This document shows positions 1 to 8,790 of a DNA stretch of 64,000 nt, piece by piece; positions within the stretch are counted from its first letter, which is position 1, and the number at the start of each line of letters is the position of its first letter. The notes beneath the pieces were generated by a model. It saw nothing but the letters and a program-made list of their open reading frames with translations, had not been told where the DNA came from and ran no database searches. The DNA is taken from NCBI GenBank assembly GCA_963834445.1, contig CAWIBU010000002.1, positions 434,001-498,000 of the forward strand. The letters are read 5' to 3'. A program made the translations under genes and the position numbers. The stretch comes from PALSA-350 sp963834445. GTDB lineage: Bacteria; Acidobacteriota; Terriglobia; Terriglobales; Acidobacteriaceae.

Positions 1-1181
1 TGCTCGCGCCGAATATAAGACGTGAGGGCCACGTTCGCCGTGCAGTAAATCAAAATCACCGCAAGCGTGGCAATCGTCTCCAGCAAGCCAAAAATATATT
101 CGGGCCGCAAGAGCAAACCCACCAGCAGCACGGCCACCACACAAATGATCTGCATAACAGCGATGGCGAAGGTGGGCGTTTGGTGGACGCGATTGATCTG
201 GCCAAAACGTGCCGGGAGCGTGCCCGCCCGGCCCATGGTATACATCACGCGCGAGGCTGAATTGGTGCTGGCCAAGCCTACTCCGATCGCGCTATTGATC
301 ACCGCGAGCACCACGAGCCACCAGCCCGCCCCCCACAGCGCATGGCCCATCACATAATAAGGATTGGGATCCGCGGCAAACGCCGCCATGTTACCGGTGC
401 CCCAGCCGATAGCCGTCGCATACGAGGTAAAGATGAAGAAGACGCCGGTCACCACCAGCGAAAGCATAACCGCTTGCCCGATGAACTTGCCCGCGCGGCG
501 CGATTCCTGGGCCAGTGGCGCGGAACCCTCGAAGCCGCTCAGCGCAAGAATGGAGAAGACCATGCCTGCTAACACGCCGCCAAAGTGATGGGGCGAACGT
601 GAGGGGTTAAGCGGCGCGGAGTACCTGGAGCCTACGCCGGGATGGAATAAAAACGTGATCGCGAGCGACAACATGATCAGCAGTTCGAGGCCGCCCAGAA
701 TCGCCGTGACGCGTGCCGACAACTGAATTCCGTAGTGCGTCAGGGCCCAGACTCCTGCAAATACCACCAGCGCAATAAGCCACCACGGGATGTTGACATG
801 GAACCCGGTGCGCAACATTTCTGAGAGCACGTAACCGAGAAACCCGGTTGAGCCGGCCGCTCCCAGGATGTCGTACGCCAGGTAACTCCAGGCCGCCATG
901 AAGCCCACCCGATTGCCCAGCCCGCGCGTGGTGAAGGAGTAGTAGCTGCCGCTCGACGGCATGTATTTGGAAAACTGCGCGACGGTGTTTCCGATAAAGA
1001 AGCAAACCGTCGTCGCCAGCAGAAACGACAGCGGCATATCCGGTCCCGCCTTGAGGGCAATGATCGGAAACGTGAAGATCATGTTGGTAGCCGGTGCAAT
1101 GTGCGTGACTCCCTGAAACACAAGTTCTGGAAGTCCAAGCGAATTGCGTCTTAACTGGGGGTCAGCGAAGTCAGTCGTCAC
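1..1181 (-). CDS. APC-family amino acid/polyamine permease, 3' end outside window
   Basis: Inner-membrane secondary transporter of the amino acid-polyamine-organocation superfamily; the substrate is not deducible. The minus-strand reading frame is open from about 1190 to the left edge. It begins with the family opening around ELVFQGVTHIAPATN and continues through alternating hydrophobic segments (ALKAGPDMPLSFLLATTVCF, SSGSYYSFTTRGLG, SNSASRVMYTMGR). These resemble the first six to ten helices of APC permeases. The chosen GTG at 1181 has an AGGAG about 11 nt upstream; an in-frame GTG at 1190 is the alternative. It lies about 90 nt downstream of the amidohydrolase gene on the same strand, so it is probably the last visible gene of the kinase-amidohydrolase-permease operon. 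The C-terminus is not visible. Confidence 0.85.
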   Translation of the reverse strand, partial: MTTDFADPQLRRNSLGLPELVFQGVTHIAPATNMIFTFPIIALKAGPDMPLSFLLATTVCFFIGNTVAQFSKYMPSSGSYYSFTTRGLGNRVGFMAAWSYLAYDILGAAGSTGFLGYVLSEMLRTGFHVNIPWWLIALVVFAGVWALTHYGIQLSARVTAILGGLELLIMLSLAITFLFHPGVGSRYSAPLNPSRSPHHFGGVLAGMVFSILALSGFEGSAPLAQESRRAGKFIGQAVMLSLVVTGVFFIFTSYATAIGWGTGNMAAFAADPNPYYVMGHALWGAGWWLVVLAVINSAIGVGLASTNSASRVMYTMGRAGTLPARFGQINRVHQTPTFAIAVMQIICVVAVLLVGLLLRPEYIFGLLETIATLAVILIYCTANVALTSYIRRE

Positions 1182-1275
1182 CTGCGGCACAGCTCCTTCC
1201 GGTCAGGTTGAACGACAGATCGTGCCGGGTGTTTCTAGAGGTACCACAGATTCGCGGGCGGGGCGGCGAAATTCT

Positions 1276-2334
1276 CTACCGCAGCAGCCGTAGCGCATTG
1301 TCTCTGTACACCTTGCGCAAGACTTCGTCGGGCAGATAGATCCCCTGGATCTGCCAGCGGCCCTGACGCGATGCATGCGAAGGATAGTCGAAGTACTCGT
1401 CCGCCGTTTCCAGGAAGCGAAAGTAGAGGCGATACATCGACTCTTCCGGCACCAGGTCGGAACCGAAGAGGATGCGGTCGGGAAACTTGAGGAAAAGCGC
1501 GCGTGCGGAATAAGGCTGTCGCCCCAGCTCCGAGGCGCGAGCACTGATGTCGATCAGGGCATTGGGATAGTTTTCCAGCAACTGCGTGGCGCGCGCCAGA
1601 TTCTCTCCGCTTTCGGCGACGTGCGCTGCGACGAAGGTCGTCTTGGGATGGCGGGCAATCACGCGATCGCGCTGATCGAGCAGTTCGGTCTTGGAGAAAT
1701 GCGATCCATAGAAGCTCCAGTCAGGATGCGCCGCCAGCTCTTCGAAGCGCTCGTTGTGCCCGTCGACGGGGAGAAAAAATGCGTCGGGATCGGCGATATG
1801 AAACATGACCGGAATGTCTAACGCGGCGGCCTTGTCGAAAATCGGCGCCAGCCGTTCATCGTCTACCCGCAGGAGGTTTCCCTTGCCATCGCGCACGCTG
1901 AGTCCCAGATTTTTCCAGAATTTGATTCCCTGGGCGCCATGTTCCACCAGCCGCTCCAAACGGTCCAGGGTTACGGCGATGAAGTCATCCCTTTCCACGC
2001 CAGACCAGTCCATCCAACCGATGGTGGCAAAGCGCGCGGCATCGGCAGAGTGGTACTTTTCGATCATCTGGATGGCTTCATCGCCGGTCTTCATGGTGAT
2101 GTTGACGACGCGTTCGATACCGCAGGCATCCATGATGCGCAGCACCTCGACCGGGTCCAGGGCATCGAGGTGGTTGTGGTAGTCGATCACCGGGAAGCGC
2201 GCGCGCTGCACGTGATGTTCGGGGGTGACCAGGGTCGATCTGGGTTGAAATTCACCGAGTGGAAGGGTTACCTCGGCCTTGGCTGTGACCATGGCCATGA
2301 AGTTGTCATTAATGCCACCACCTGATTCAGTCAC
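1276..2334 (-). CDS. Metal-dependent amidohydrolase (amidohydrolase_2 TIM-barrel family)
   Basis: Predicted cytoplasmic TIM-barrel hydrolase or decarboxylase of about 352 residues. Visible family marks are an N-terminal H-N-H metal motif (near residues 53-55, in DYHNHLD), a middle histidine in MFHIADPD, a later one in FVAAHVAESGE and the C-terminal aspartate in LFGSDLVPEE. The open frame extends to 2466, but that part lies inside the kinase gene in another frame. A GTG at 2334 overlaps the kinase stop as GTGA and has GGGGAG just upstream, which implies translational coupling, so I chose it. The substrate is unknown. This subfamily includes lactonase-like and ACMSD-like enzymes, so a lactone or carboxylated sugar derivative is possible; a NagA-type deacetylase is less likely because NagA belongs to a different amidohydrolase branch. 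Confidence 0.85.
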   Translation of the reverse strand: MTESGGGINDNFMAMVTAKAEVTLPLGEFQPRSTLVTPEHHVQRARFPVIDYHNHLDALDPVEVLRIMDACGIERVVNITMKTGDEAIQMIEKYHSADAARFATIGWMDWSGVERDDFIAVTLDRLERLVEHGAQGIKFWKNLGLSVRDGKGNLLRVDDERLAPIFDKAAALDIPVMFHIADPDAFFLPVDGHNERFEELAAHPDWSFYGSHFSKTELLDQRDRVIARHPKTTFVAAHVAESGENLARATQLLENYPNALIDISARASELGRQPYSARALFLKFPDRILFGSDLVPEESMYRLYFRFLETADEYFDYPSHASRQGRWQIQGIYLPDEVLRKVYRDNALRLLR

Positions 2335-3287
2335 TGCCTGCTCCCCCTGCCCGGAAAGGAATATTGCGCTAAAAAGCTTTGCACCAGGGCCTGGTCGCGA
2401 AACGCTTCTGTGCCGCCCACTCTCAGGGTGGAGAGCGCTCCGGTGATATTTCCGGCGTACGCGCACTCAGCAGGAGCCCACCCCTGCAGCCATCCGAACA
2501 AGAACCCGGCATTGAAACTATCGCCCGCTCCAATGGTATCTAACGCCTGCACCGGCACCCCGCCGGCGGTAAAGGTTTCTCCAGCAACGCGCACCACGGA
2601 GCCTCTGGATCCACACTTCACGGCCACGCAGGGAACCCTGCGCCCAAGCTCGTCAAGCGCTTCATCCAGCGTCTGCTTATTCACCATACGGCAGGCTTCT
2701 GATTCGTTGGGCAGCAATACGTCGACGTACTCAAGCAGCTGCGGCAGTACCCCGGCCCATTGGTTGCTGGGGTCATCGTTGGTGTCGAGCGAAATCGTAA
2801 GGCCCGCATCTTTCAGCTCACGGAACAGCTGCGGCAGATCCGGCTCCAGGGCGCGCAGCAGAAAGAGCGATGAGAGATGGAAGTGCCTGGCCGATTTAAG
2901 GTAATCGATATCCAGATCGCTCAGGCGCATTTCTGCCATCGTGCCCGCATAGGTAAGAATGTGCCGTGGAACTCCGTGGGGCAGAATCAGCGTGACGCCG
3001 GTGGAGGGGTTGCCGCGATTCACGCGCACCCGGCTCAGGTCGGCACCGCTCGCGCCCAGCCGTTCCAGGGCGATTTTGCCCAGCGCGTCCTCACCTACCA
3101 GGGTAATGAAGCCGACCTGCGCGCCCAGTACCGCGAGGTTGTGGGCGAGAATCGCCGAAGAACTGCCCAGCGTCACCTGGAAGTCAGTGCCCAGCAGCTC
3201 TCGCTCCACCGGCATGACTTCGGGCAGGCCATACATAATCAAATCAAGATTGATTTCGCCTGCGATGGAGATGTCCAAAGTTTTCAT
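2331..3287 (-). CDS. PfkB-family carbohydrate kinase
   Basis: Cytoplasmic ATP-dependent sugar kinase of 318 residues, the normal length for the ribokinase/PfkB family. The N-terminal strand-turn motif ISIAGEINLD, the mid-protein LPNESEA segment (about 192-198) and the C-terminal anion-hole/catalytic motif TIGAGDSFNAGF (GAGD at 253-256, catalytic Asp256) are all present. The substrate cannot be read from sequence. Given the nearby AgaS- and GH109-like genes, an N-acetylhexosamine, tagatose phosphate or keto-deoxy sugar acid are candidates (inference). It is the first gene after a 206-nt gap containing a large hairpin, and is coupled by a GTGA overlap to the amidohydrolase. Confidence 0.9.
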   Translation of the reverse strand: MKTLDISIAGEINLDLIMYGLPEVMPVERELLGTDFQVTLGSSSAILAHNLAVLGAQVGFITLVGEDALGKIALERLGASGADLSRVRVNRGNPSTGVTLILPHGVPRHILTYAGTMAEMRLSDLDIDYLKSARHFHLSSLFLLRALEPDLPQLFRELKDAGLTISLDTNDDPSNQWAGVLPQLLEYVDVLLPNESEACRMVNKQTLDEALDELGRRVPCVAVKCGSRGSVVRVAGETFTAGGVPVQALDTIGAGDSFNAGFLFGWLQGWAPAECAYAGNITGALSTLRVGGTEAFRDQALVQSFLAQYSFPGRGSRQ

Positions 3288-3369
3288 AGAGCGGGAATAT
3301 GTGTCCCATTATCCTTGATGCGGTTCCGCGTGCTGGGGAATGCCTTGCCACGAAGCCGGGTGTGGAACT

Positions 3370-3444
3370 TGTCCTAACCACAAAGGGTGGGTGGCCCATT
3401 CAAGCTTTGCTTGAGTGGGCCACCCACCCTTTGTGGTTAGGACA
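3370..3444. repeat. 75-bp near-perfect inverted repeat (35-bp arms, 5-nt loop)
   Basis: The left arm begins TGTCCTAACCACAAAGGGTG and the right arm ends CACCCTTTGTGGTTAGGACA. The arms are complementary over 35 bases with a single G/T wobble mismatch, around a CTTTG loop. It lies between the TonB receptor stop (3494) and the kinase start (3287), both on the minus strand. There is no T-tract, so it looks more like a REP/MITE-type palindromic repeat than a classic terminator, although it could attenuate transcription between the two genes. Confidence 0.9.
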
Positions 3445-3493
3445 GAAGGGGCAGGATCACAAGGCCCGTTGTCACTCTGTCACCCCACGCACC

Positions 3494-6400
3494 TCAGTAG
3501 TGCAATTTGGCGGCAAACTGAATTTCACGGGGCGATTGCGCGGCCGTCACAAAACCAAAGCTCGGCGTTCCAAAAACGGTAGCGTTGTTTGAGTTCTGCG
3601 GTCCCGGCGCGGCGAACAGAAAATTGGGATGGTTGAACGCATTGAAAGCCTCAGCCCGCAGTTCAAGCTGCAGCTTTTCTCGCAGGGGAATGATCTTTTC
3701 CAGCGCGAAGTCAACATTTTTGTTCCCAGGGCCCTGCAGACTGTTCAGGCTCACATCGCCAAACGATCCCAGCGCAGGATTCTGAAAGGCGCAGGTATTG
3801 AAAAACGTTCCCGCGACACAAGGCTTGCCGGTCGCCTTTTGGCCGGGAACAAAATCGGGCCTCTGCTGCCCATCGGAGTTGGCAAAATTGCCGTTGCCAT
3901 CCGTCACCGTGTACCAGGTCCCCGAGGACAAGGTCAATAGACCTGACATCGTCCAGTGACCAATCACATGATCCATAACCGCGCCGCTGCCCCCGGCAAA
4001 TCGCTGCCCTTGTCCAAACGGCAGCTGATAAATAAAGCTCGTGACAAAGCGATTGCGCACGTCAAAATCCAGCGGACCATACTCGATATTAGGGGTGTAG
4101 GTATAGCGGAACGCATCGTTATTCTGCGATCCAAGGTTGGCGCTGCTGGCGTCGCCCAGCGCCTTGCTGTAGGTGTAGTTCATGATCAGCGAGAGACCAT
4201 GCGTGAGGCGATGCTGCAGAGAGAGTTGCAGCGCGTTGTAGTTGGCATTGCCCCCCGACTTCAGGTAGCTGATCGGGGCGTTCACGTAGGGAAAGGGCCG
4301 GCGCGGAGCGTACGCCGCCGATGGATCGGCCGAGGGCGCCGCCTGGTTCAAATTGAGAAAGGTGTATTCCTTGTTCGACTTCGACCCGACATACGATGCT
4401 TCGAGCATCGTGTTTTGATCCAGCTGGTACTGAAACGTCCAATGCCACTGCATTACATAAGGCGTTCGCAAGTTGGTGTCGAGTGAGAACAGAGAAGGCG
4501 TATTGGGCTCGCTCAACGCATTGGTGGGAAAGCCCTGAGACAGCACGCTCAGATTGTTTAACCCGCAATTCTGCGCCGCGACGTTATAGGAAGGCAGGCT
4601 ACAGGGCGTGTTATAAACCTGGCTGTCGAAGTAGGGCGGGTTGAAACCCGGGCTGGGATTGCTATACGGTCCATCTTCATCTCCATTGAAGAAGACGCCA
4701 AAGGCGCTCTGCGTAGTCAACTTAGACGACACCTGGTAAGCCAAACCTACGCGCGGAGAAAAATTGGTGTAATCCGCGGGAATCAGCGCATTGGATGCGG
4801 TGTGATTGATCGGCAGGTACGATAACGAATCAGGCAGCGTGACGTGGCTGCTGCGCGGGATATCCAGGTATCCGGTCTTGGGATTGAAGCTGGCCTGGGC
4901 ATTGAATCGCTCATAGACGGGTGAGAAATATTCATAGCGGATACCCAGGTTGAGGTTCAGCTTGGGGGTAACTCGCCAGTCATTCTGCGCGAACAGAGAG
5001 TAAGTATGGCGGAAATAGTCAATGTTATTCAGGTTGTTGATGTTTCCACTATTCGGTTGGCCGGTCAGCAGCGTCGCCAACCCGCTGCCCCCCGAACCGG
5101 GATCGCCCGCGTTGTCGGTAAACTGGGTCGTAAATCCCATGGCGCCGCGCGGATCGGCGGGCTCATAAATCGTATTCTCTTCCGGCCGAATCTCCCCGCC
5201 GAACTTCCATGTCCTGTTGCCCGAAATCAGGGTGAAGGTATCTGACAAGGTGTAGGTGTTTTGCAACTCGACGGCCGGCAGATAAGTAGGGCTGCCTAAC
5301 GTGGAGGCATCGTTAAAGGTTAACTGGGGAAGGCCGCCATTGTTATCGCCCTGGGTGTAGGGAACCCCGGGAAAGCCGACCTGGGCCGACACGTTGGTGT
5401 TGTAGTTCTGCTGAAAGCGGCTGGTATTGACGCGGTTATAGCCCAGCCGCAGTTCATTCACCCTGGAGGTCGAGAACACATGAGCCTCGCTCACCGCTGC
5501 GCTATAGCCATTAACCTGCTGAATACCGTCGAAAAAGCCGCCACCGTCGGCCAGTCCCGGAAAGGGGGAGGGAATCACCGATGGGCTTCGGCTCGCGCTG
5601 AACCGATAAAACGCGGAATCTTTGGCCGAAAGAATCTGATCCACGCGCACATCACCCTGGTTTACCGTTTGAGAAAGCACTGGGTTCGACAAATAGTTGT
5701 AACCGAGGCCGGTTGCATTGGGGGAGGGAAATAAATTGATCAGTGTTTTTCCCAGCGGATCGATGCGCGAGTTGGGAATGACGTTGCTGGGCGCACCATT
5801 GGCATAGCCGAATGGTACGCCACAAAATCCGGAGGGGTTAGCTGCGCTGACTTGCGTCAGCGTGGTATCAAACAACTCGCCCTGGTAAGTCGCCACGCCA
5901 TTGCAGTCAAGCGTGCCCGTGGGCGAGGCGAGGTCCAACTGGCTGGAGAAATCGCCGCTTCGCTGTGCCTGCGTGGGCACAAGCGAGGTCGTTGGCAATG
6001 CCTGGCTGATGCGCAGGCCTTCGTAGTCAATAAAGAAGAACAGCTTGTCACGGATGATCCGCCCACCTAGCGTCGCCCCGAACTGGTTTTGATGGTAGGG
6101 CTGACTAGCCGTGTTGAAGTAGTTGTTGGCGTCTAACTTCTGGTTGCGCAGAAACTCATACAGCACACCATGAAATTGATTCGACCCGCTTTTGGTCGTC
6201 GCGTTGACGATCGCTCCGGTGGCCCGGCCAAACTCCGCATCGTAGTTGCCGGTCTCAATCTTGAATTCCTGCAGGGCATCGGGTGGCGGCATCACTACGT
6301 AGTTCGCTTCGTTCAGCAGGTCGGGGAGGTTCGAGTTGTTGTCGATGCCGTCGAGCAGAAAATTGTTATCGAGAGATCGTGAGCCGCTCGCGCTGAAGCC

Positions 6401-6928
6401 GAAGCCGCCGGCGTCTCTGGCTCCCGGTTCGCTCACTGTGACCCCCACCGTTAATTGGGCCAACTGAACCGGATTGCGGCCATTCAACGGAATGCCAACC
6501 ATGGTTTCGCTGTCGACCACCTGCCCCAGTTCAGAACTGTCGGTCTGGATCAAGGGCGACGTGCCGTGCACCTCCACGTTTTCCGTAACTTCTCCGGGCT
6601 CGAGGGTGACGTCTATCCGCTGGCGCTGCTGCACATCGAGCGTGAGCGGGCCTTCGATCGAAGACTTGAAGCCTTTGGCCGTGATTTGTACACGATAGGT
6701 ACCGATACGCACCGGGCTGATCGCCCACTCCCCGCCCGCGTTACTCTCTGCGCGGTAAGTGAGGCTGGTGTCGACATTGGTCACCGTCACCGCGGCCGCT
6801 GCCACGACCGCCCCACGCGCATCGACCACTCGTCCTTCGAGAGAAGCAGCGTCCTTTTGCGCCAGCAGGGCAGCCGGCCATAACAAAGAGACAAGTGCGA
6901 AGCAGCCAAAGCGCGTTTTGTTGGTCAA
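3494..6928 (-). CDS. Oar-type TonB-dependent receptor with carboxypeptidase regulatory-like domain (receptor 1)
   Basis: Outer-membrane receptor of about 1,144 residues, predicted to import an oligosaccharide or other large ligand using TonB energy. Order: signal peptide (hydrophobic run ending near LLAQ), a carboxypeptidase-regulatory beta-sandwich (SLEGRVVDARGAVV onward), a plug domain with LLDGIDNNSN and GAIVNATTKSGSNQFHG, then a long beta-barrel rich in alternating aromatics, ending in an aromatic residue (AAKLHY) as expected for BAM-dependent insertion. The open frame extends to 6994, but a TTG at 6928 has AGGAGA seven nt upstream and starts directly at the signal peptide. It heads the minus-strand run and is divergent from the agaS-like gene. 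The ligand is unknown. Confidence 0.9.
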   Translation of the reverse strand: MTNKTRFGCFALVSLLWPAALLAQKDAASLEGRVVDARGAVVAAAAVTVTNVDTSLTYRAESNAGGEWAISPVRIGTYRVQITAKGFKSSIEGPLTLDVQQRQRIDVTLEPGEVTENVEVHGTSPLIQTDSSELGQVVDSETMVGIPLNGRNPVQLAQLTVGVTVSEPGARDAGGFGFSASGSRSLDNNFLLDGIDNNSNLPDLLNEANYVVMPPPDALQEFKIETGNYDAEFGRATGAIVNATTKSGSNQFHGVLYEFLRNQKLDANNYFNTASQPYHQNQFGATLGGRIIRDKLFFFIDYEGLRISQALPTTSLVPTQAQRSGDFSSQLDLASPTGTLDCNGVATYQGELFDTTLTQVSAANPSGFCGVPFGYANGAPSNVIPNSRIDPLGKTLINLFPSPNATGLGYNYLSNPVLSQTVNQGDVRVDQILSAKDSAFYRFSASRSPSVIPSPFPGLADGGGFFDGIQQVNGYSAAVSEAHVFSTSRVNELRLGYNRVNTSRFQQNYNTNVSAQVGFPGVPYTQGDNNGGLPQLTFNDASTLGSPTYLPAVELQNTYTLSDTFTLISGNRTWKFGGEIRPEENTIYEPADPRGAMGFTTQFTDNAGDPGSGGSGLATLLTGQPNSGNINNLNNIDYFRHTYSLFAQNDWRVTPKLNLNLGIRYEYFSPVYERFNAQASFNPKTGYLDIPRSSHVTLPDSLSYLPINHTASNALIPADYTNFSPRVGLAYQVSSKLTTQSAFGVFFNGDEDGPYSNPSPGFNPPYFDSQVYNTPCSLPSYNVAAQNCGLNNLSVLSQGFPTNALSEPNTPSLFSLDTNLRTPYVMQWHWTFQYQLDQNTMLEASYVGSKSNKEYTFLNLNQAAPSADPSAAYAPRRPFPYVNAPISYLKSGGNANYNALQLSLQHRLTHGLSLIMNYTYSKALGDASSANLGSQNNDAFRYTYTPNIEYGPLDFDVRNRFVTSFIYQLPFGQGQRFAGGSGAVMDHVIGHWTMSGLLTLSSGTWYTVTDGNGNFANSDGQQRPDFVPGQKATGKPCVAGTFFNTCAFQNPALGSFGDVSLNSLQGPGNKNVDFALEKIIPLREKLQLELRAEAFNAFNHPNFLFAAPGPQNSNNATVFGTPSFGFVTAAQSPREIQFAAKLHY

Positions 6929-7055
6929 TGACGTTCTCCTGAAACTCTTGCAACGAAGGGGATCTGAATTGGGTGGCGCTGGGGGCCCGGGCATTTGCTT
7001 GACTTACGAATATCGCCGTGTGATTGCGAAAAAAGGGCCGGTTGGCTAGAAAGTC

Positions 7056-7085
7056 AGTATTGACCCTGCCTAATTCGGAAGTCAA
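7056..7085 (-). promoter_or_regulatory. Candidate sigma70 promoter for TonB receptor 1
   Basis: On the minus strand, TTGACT (7085-7080) and AATACT (7061-7056) are separated by 18 nt, with the receptor start about 130 nt downstream. Candidate repressor motifs lie immediately upstream at 7091-7123. Read by eye, not scored. Confidence 0.45.
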
Positions 7086-7090
7086 GAACT

Positions 7091-7123
7091 TTTCATTTCG
7101 CAGTGATTGCAAGGAAACGAAAA
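7091..7123. promoter_or_regulatory. Candidate DeoR/AgaR-type operator pair
   Basis: The plus strand has TTTCATTTCG at 7091-7100 and the minus strand has TTTTCGTTTCC at 7123-7113, so two copies of a TTTCRTTTYN core face each other in the divergent receptor 1/agaS promoter region. The core resembles the one I recall for AgaR-type DeoR regulators. Similar cores occur upstream of the DeoR gene and TonB receptor 2. Functional assignment is inference. Confidence 0.4.
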
Positions 7124-7259
7124 CATGGTAAGAGCTGGTCTTTCTCCCTGGAGCGTTCTCCGCGTTTTCCAAAACAGGTTATTTTCTAAGTTTTAGAGCC
7201 TTGCAGGCCGTTTCTGGCTCGTAGGGTCGCGCCCTTCGATCGCTGTCAAATGGATTGGG

Positions 7260-7288
7260 TTGGTGTTTACGTAGGCTTACGATATACT
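7260..7288 (+). promoter_or_regulatory. Candidate sigma70 promoter for the agaS-like gene
   Basis: TTGGTG (7260-7265) and TATACT (7283-7288) are separated by 17 nt, with the agaS-like start 75 nt downstream. The -10 is good and the -35 is weak. The rest of the 434-nt divergent region (6929-7362) contains no plausible gene. Confidence 0.4.
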
Positions 7289-7362
7289 TCCGCAGCAACT
7301 TGGTTGGAGCGGTTCGGGAGCAAAGCCGACGGCAACCTTGGCGAGGAACGGAGTCCTCAGGA

Positions 7363-8496
7363 ATGTCAGAATCCCTTCACACGTCCGCGGAAGCAGGCCG
7401 CCAGGACCAACCCGTTTATACCTTGCAGGAGATCTTTCAGCAGCCCCTTCTGTGGCCCGACACCGTGGCCCGCGTTCGTACCGCGTCCGGTCAGCTGGAC
7501 CTGGGCCGCCGGCTCTCGCAGACGCGGGTTTTGCTCACCGGCGCGGGCAGCTCGGCTTATGCGGCAGCCGCCGCGGCTTTGGCGCTGCCAGGCGCCACGG
7601 CCGTTCCCACCACCGATCTGCTGCTCGACGCTGAGCGCTACCTGCTTGATGTGGGTGCAGTGATCTCGTTGGCCCGATCGGGCGACAGCCCGGAAAGCGC
7701 TGCGGTCGTGGAGCGGGTGCGCACCCTCTGTCCTAAAATTCTGCAGTTGGCCGTCACCTGTAACAACAAGAGTCTGCTGGCGCAATCCGGCCTCGACGGC
7801 TTGATTGTCCTCGATCCGCGCACTAACGACCGCAGCCTGGTGATGACCGGCGCCTTTTCGAATCTTGTGCTCGCCGGCCTCACCCTGGCTCAGCCCGAAC
7901 TCGCTGAACGGCAAACTGGCCTGGCCAGCGAGCGAGCCGACATGCTGCTGCCCCTGATCGATAAGGAGTGCCAGCGCCTCGCCTCCGGTGTACCCGATCG
8001 CATCGTGGTCTTATCTTCATCGCCCCTGCTGGGATGGGGCCGCGAAGCCGGGCTCAAAATACTGGAAATGACGGCAGGACGGTTTCCCGTCGTCACCGAA
8101 ACTTATCTTGGCCTTCGCCATGGCCCGATGTCTTTTCTCCGACCCGATACCATGGTTCTTTGTCTGTTATCCAGCGACCCTATTCGCCGGCTCTACGAGT
8201 TGGACCTGATCCATGAACTGCGGTCTAAGGAACTTGGCTATTCGGTTGGCATTGCCGATCCGCTCGAGCACGCCAGTGTGTTTGACAATGTGATCCCGGC
8301 CGTCCTTCCCGACGCCCCGGACGAGCTGCGCACTCCCTTTGAGATCCTCATTCCACAACTTCTCGGCTATCACCTGAGCCTTCGCCTGGGGCTGAATCCT
8401 GACAATCCGAGTCCAGGGGGCGTGATCAACCGGGTCGTCCAGGGTGTCAGGCTCCATGCTGCGCCCGCCACCGGCGCGGGTGTCTGCACGTCGTAG
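7363..8496 (+). CDS. agaS: AgaS-like SIS-domain sugar isomerase/deaminase
   Basis: Cytoplasmic two-SIS-domain protein of 377 residues, close to the usual AgaS length. AgaS converts galactosamine-6-phosphate to tagatose-6-phosphate plus ammonia. SIS domain 1 shows GAGSS at about 60-64 and SLARSGDSPES at about 102-112. SIS domain 2 shows the phosphosugar loop SSSPLLGWGREAG and the AgaS-type ETYLGLRHGPMSFL. Upstream in-frame sequence from 7255 looks non-coding, and the ATG at 7363 has GGAG about 10 nt upstream. Its position next to a GH109-like protein and a NagX-like acyltransferase supports an amino-sugar role. A general phosphosugar isomerase such as a GlmS C-terminal relative is the alternative. 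Confidence 0.85.
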   Translation: MSESLHTSAEAGRQDQPVYTLQEIFQQPLLWPDTVARVRTASGQLDLGRRLSQTRVLLTGAGSSAYAAAAAALALPGATAVPTTDLLLDAERYLLDVGAVISLARSGDSPESAAVVERVRTLCPKILQLAVTCNNKSLLAQSGLDGLIVLDPRTNDRSLVMTGAFSNLVLAGLTLAQPELAERQTGLASERADMLLPLIDKECQRLASGVPDRIVVLSSSPLLGWGREAGLKILEMTAGRFPVVTETYLGLRHGPMSFLRPDTMVLCLLSSDPIRRLYELDLIHELRSKELGYSVGIADPLEHASVFDNVIPAVLPDAPDELRTPFEILIPQLLGYHLSLRLGLNPDNPSPGGVINRVVQGVRLHAAPATGAGVCTS

Positions 8497-8616
8497 CCAT
8501 GCTGGGGAAACCCCGTTCTCCGATGGGCAGCCCGTACCCTTCAGGAGCCGAATTCTCGCGCTTCAGGTCCGCGGATCCAATTCGAAGGGCGAAAGCGACC
8601 CAAGCGAAAGAATTAA

Positions 8617-8644
8617 TTGACAAGTCGAAATTAAACGATAACAT
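8617..8644 (+). promoter_or_regulatory. Candidate sigma70 promoter upstream of the nagX-like gene
   Basis: Consensus TTGACA at 8617-8622 and TAACAT at 8639-8644 with 16-nt spacing, about 145 nt before the nagX-like start. The 294-nt gap after agaS therefore seems to have its own promoter, followed by the dyad at 8652-8676. Confidence 0.5.
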
Positions 8645-8651
8645 CGTAGCT

Positions 8652-8676
8652 CACATCGACGGTACCGTTCGATGTG
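8652..8676. promoter_or_regulatory. 25-bp dyad at predicted transcription start (operator candidate)
   Basis: CACATCGA (8652-8659) and TCGATGTG (8669-8676) are perfect inverted arms around CGGTACCG, itself a palindrome, plus one base. It lies just after the -10 at 8639-8644, a classic repressor position. It could alternatively form an mRNA 5' hairpin. The binding protein is unknown. Confidence 0.5.
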
Positions 8677-8790
8677 CGTTGAGAGTCTTTTCGCCTCCGC
8701 CAGCGCTCGCCTAAAAAACCGTGCAGCCGCCTGCCTGCATCGGCTTTCCTGGTGTTACAAAAAGATCAGGCCCAGGAAGTGGAGCTTAGG

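Noticed and set aside
3370..3444. Reading the hairpin as a rho-independent terminator
   Set aside because: No T-tract on either strand and very long arms; a palindromic repeat is the better description.
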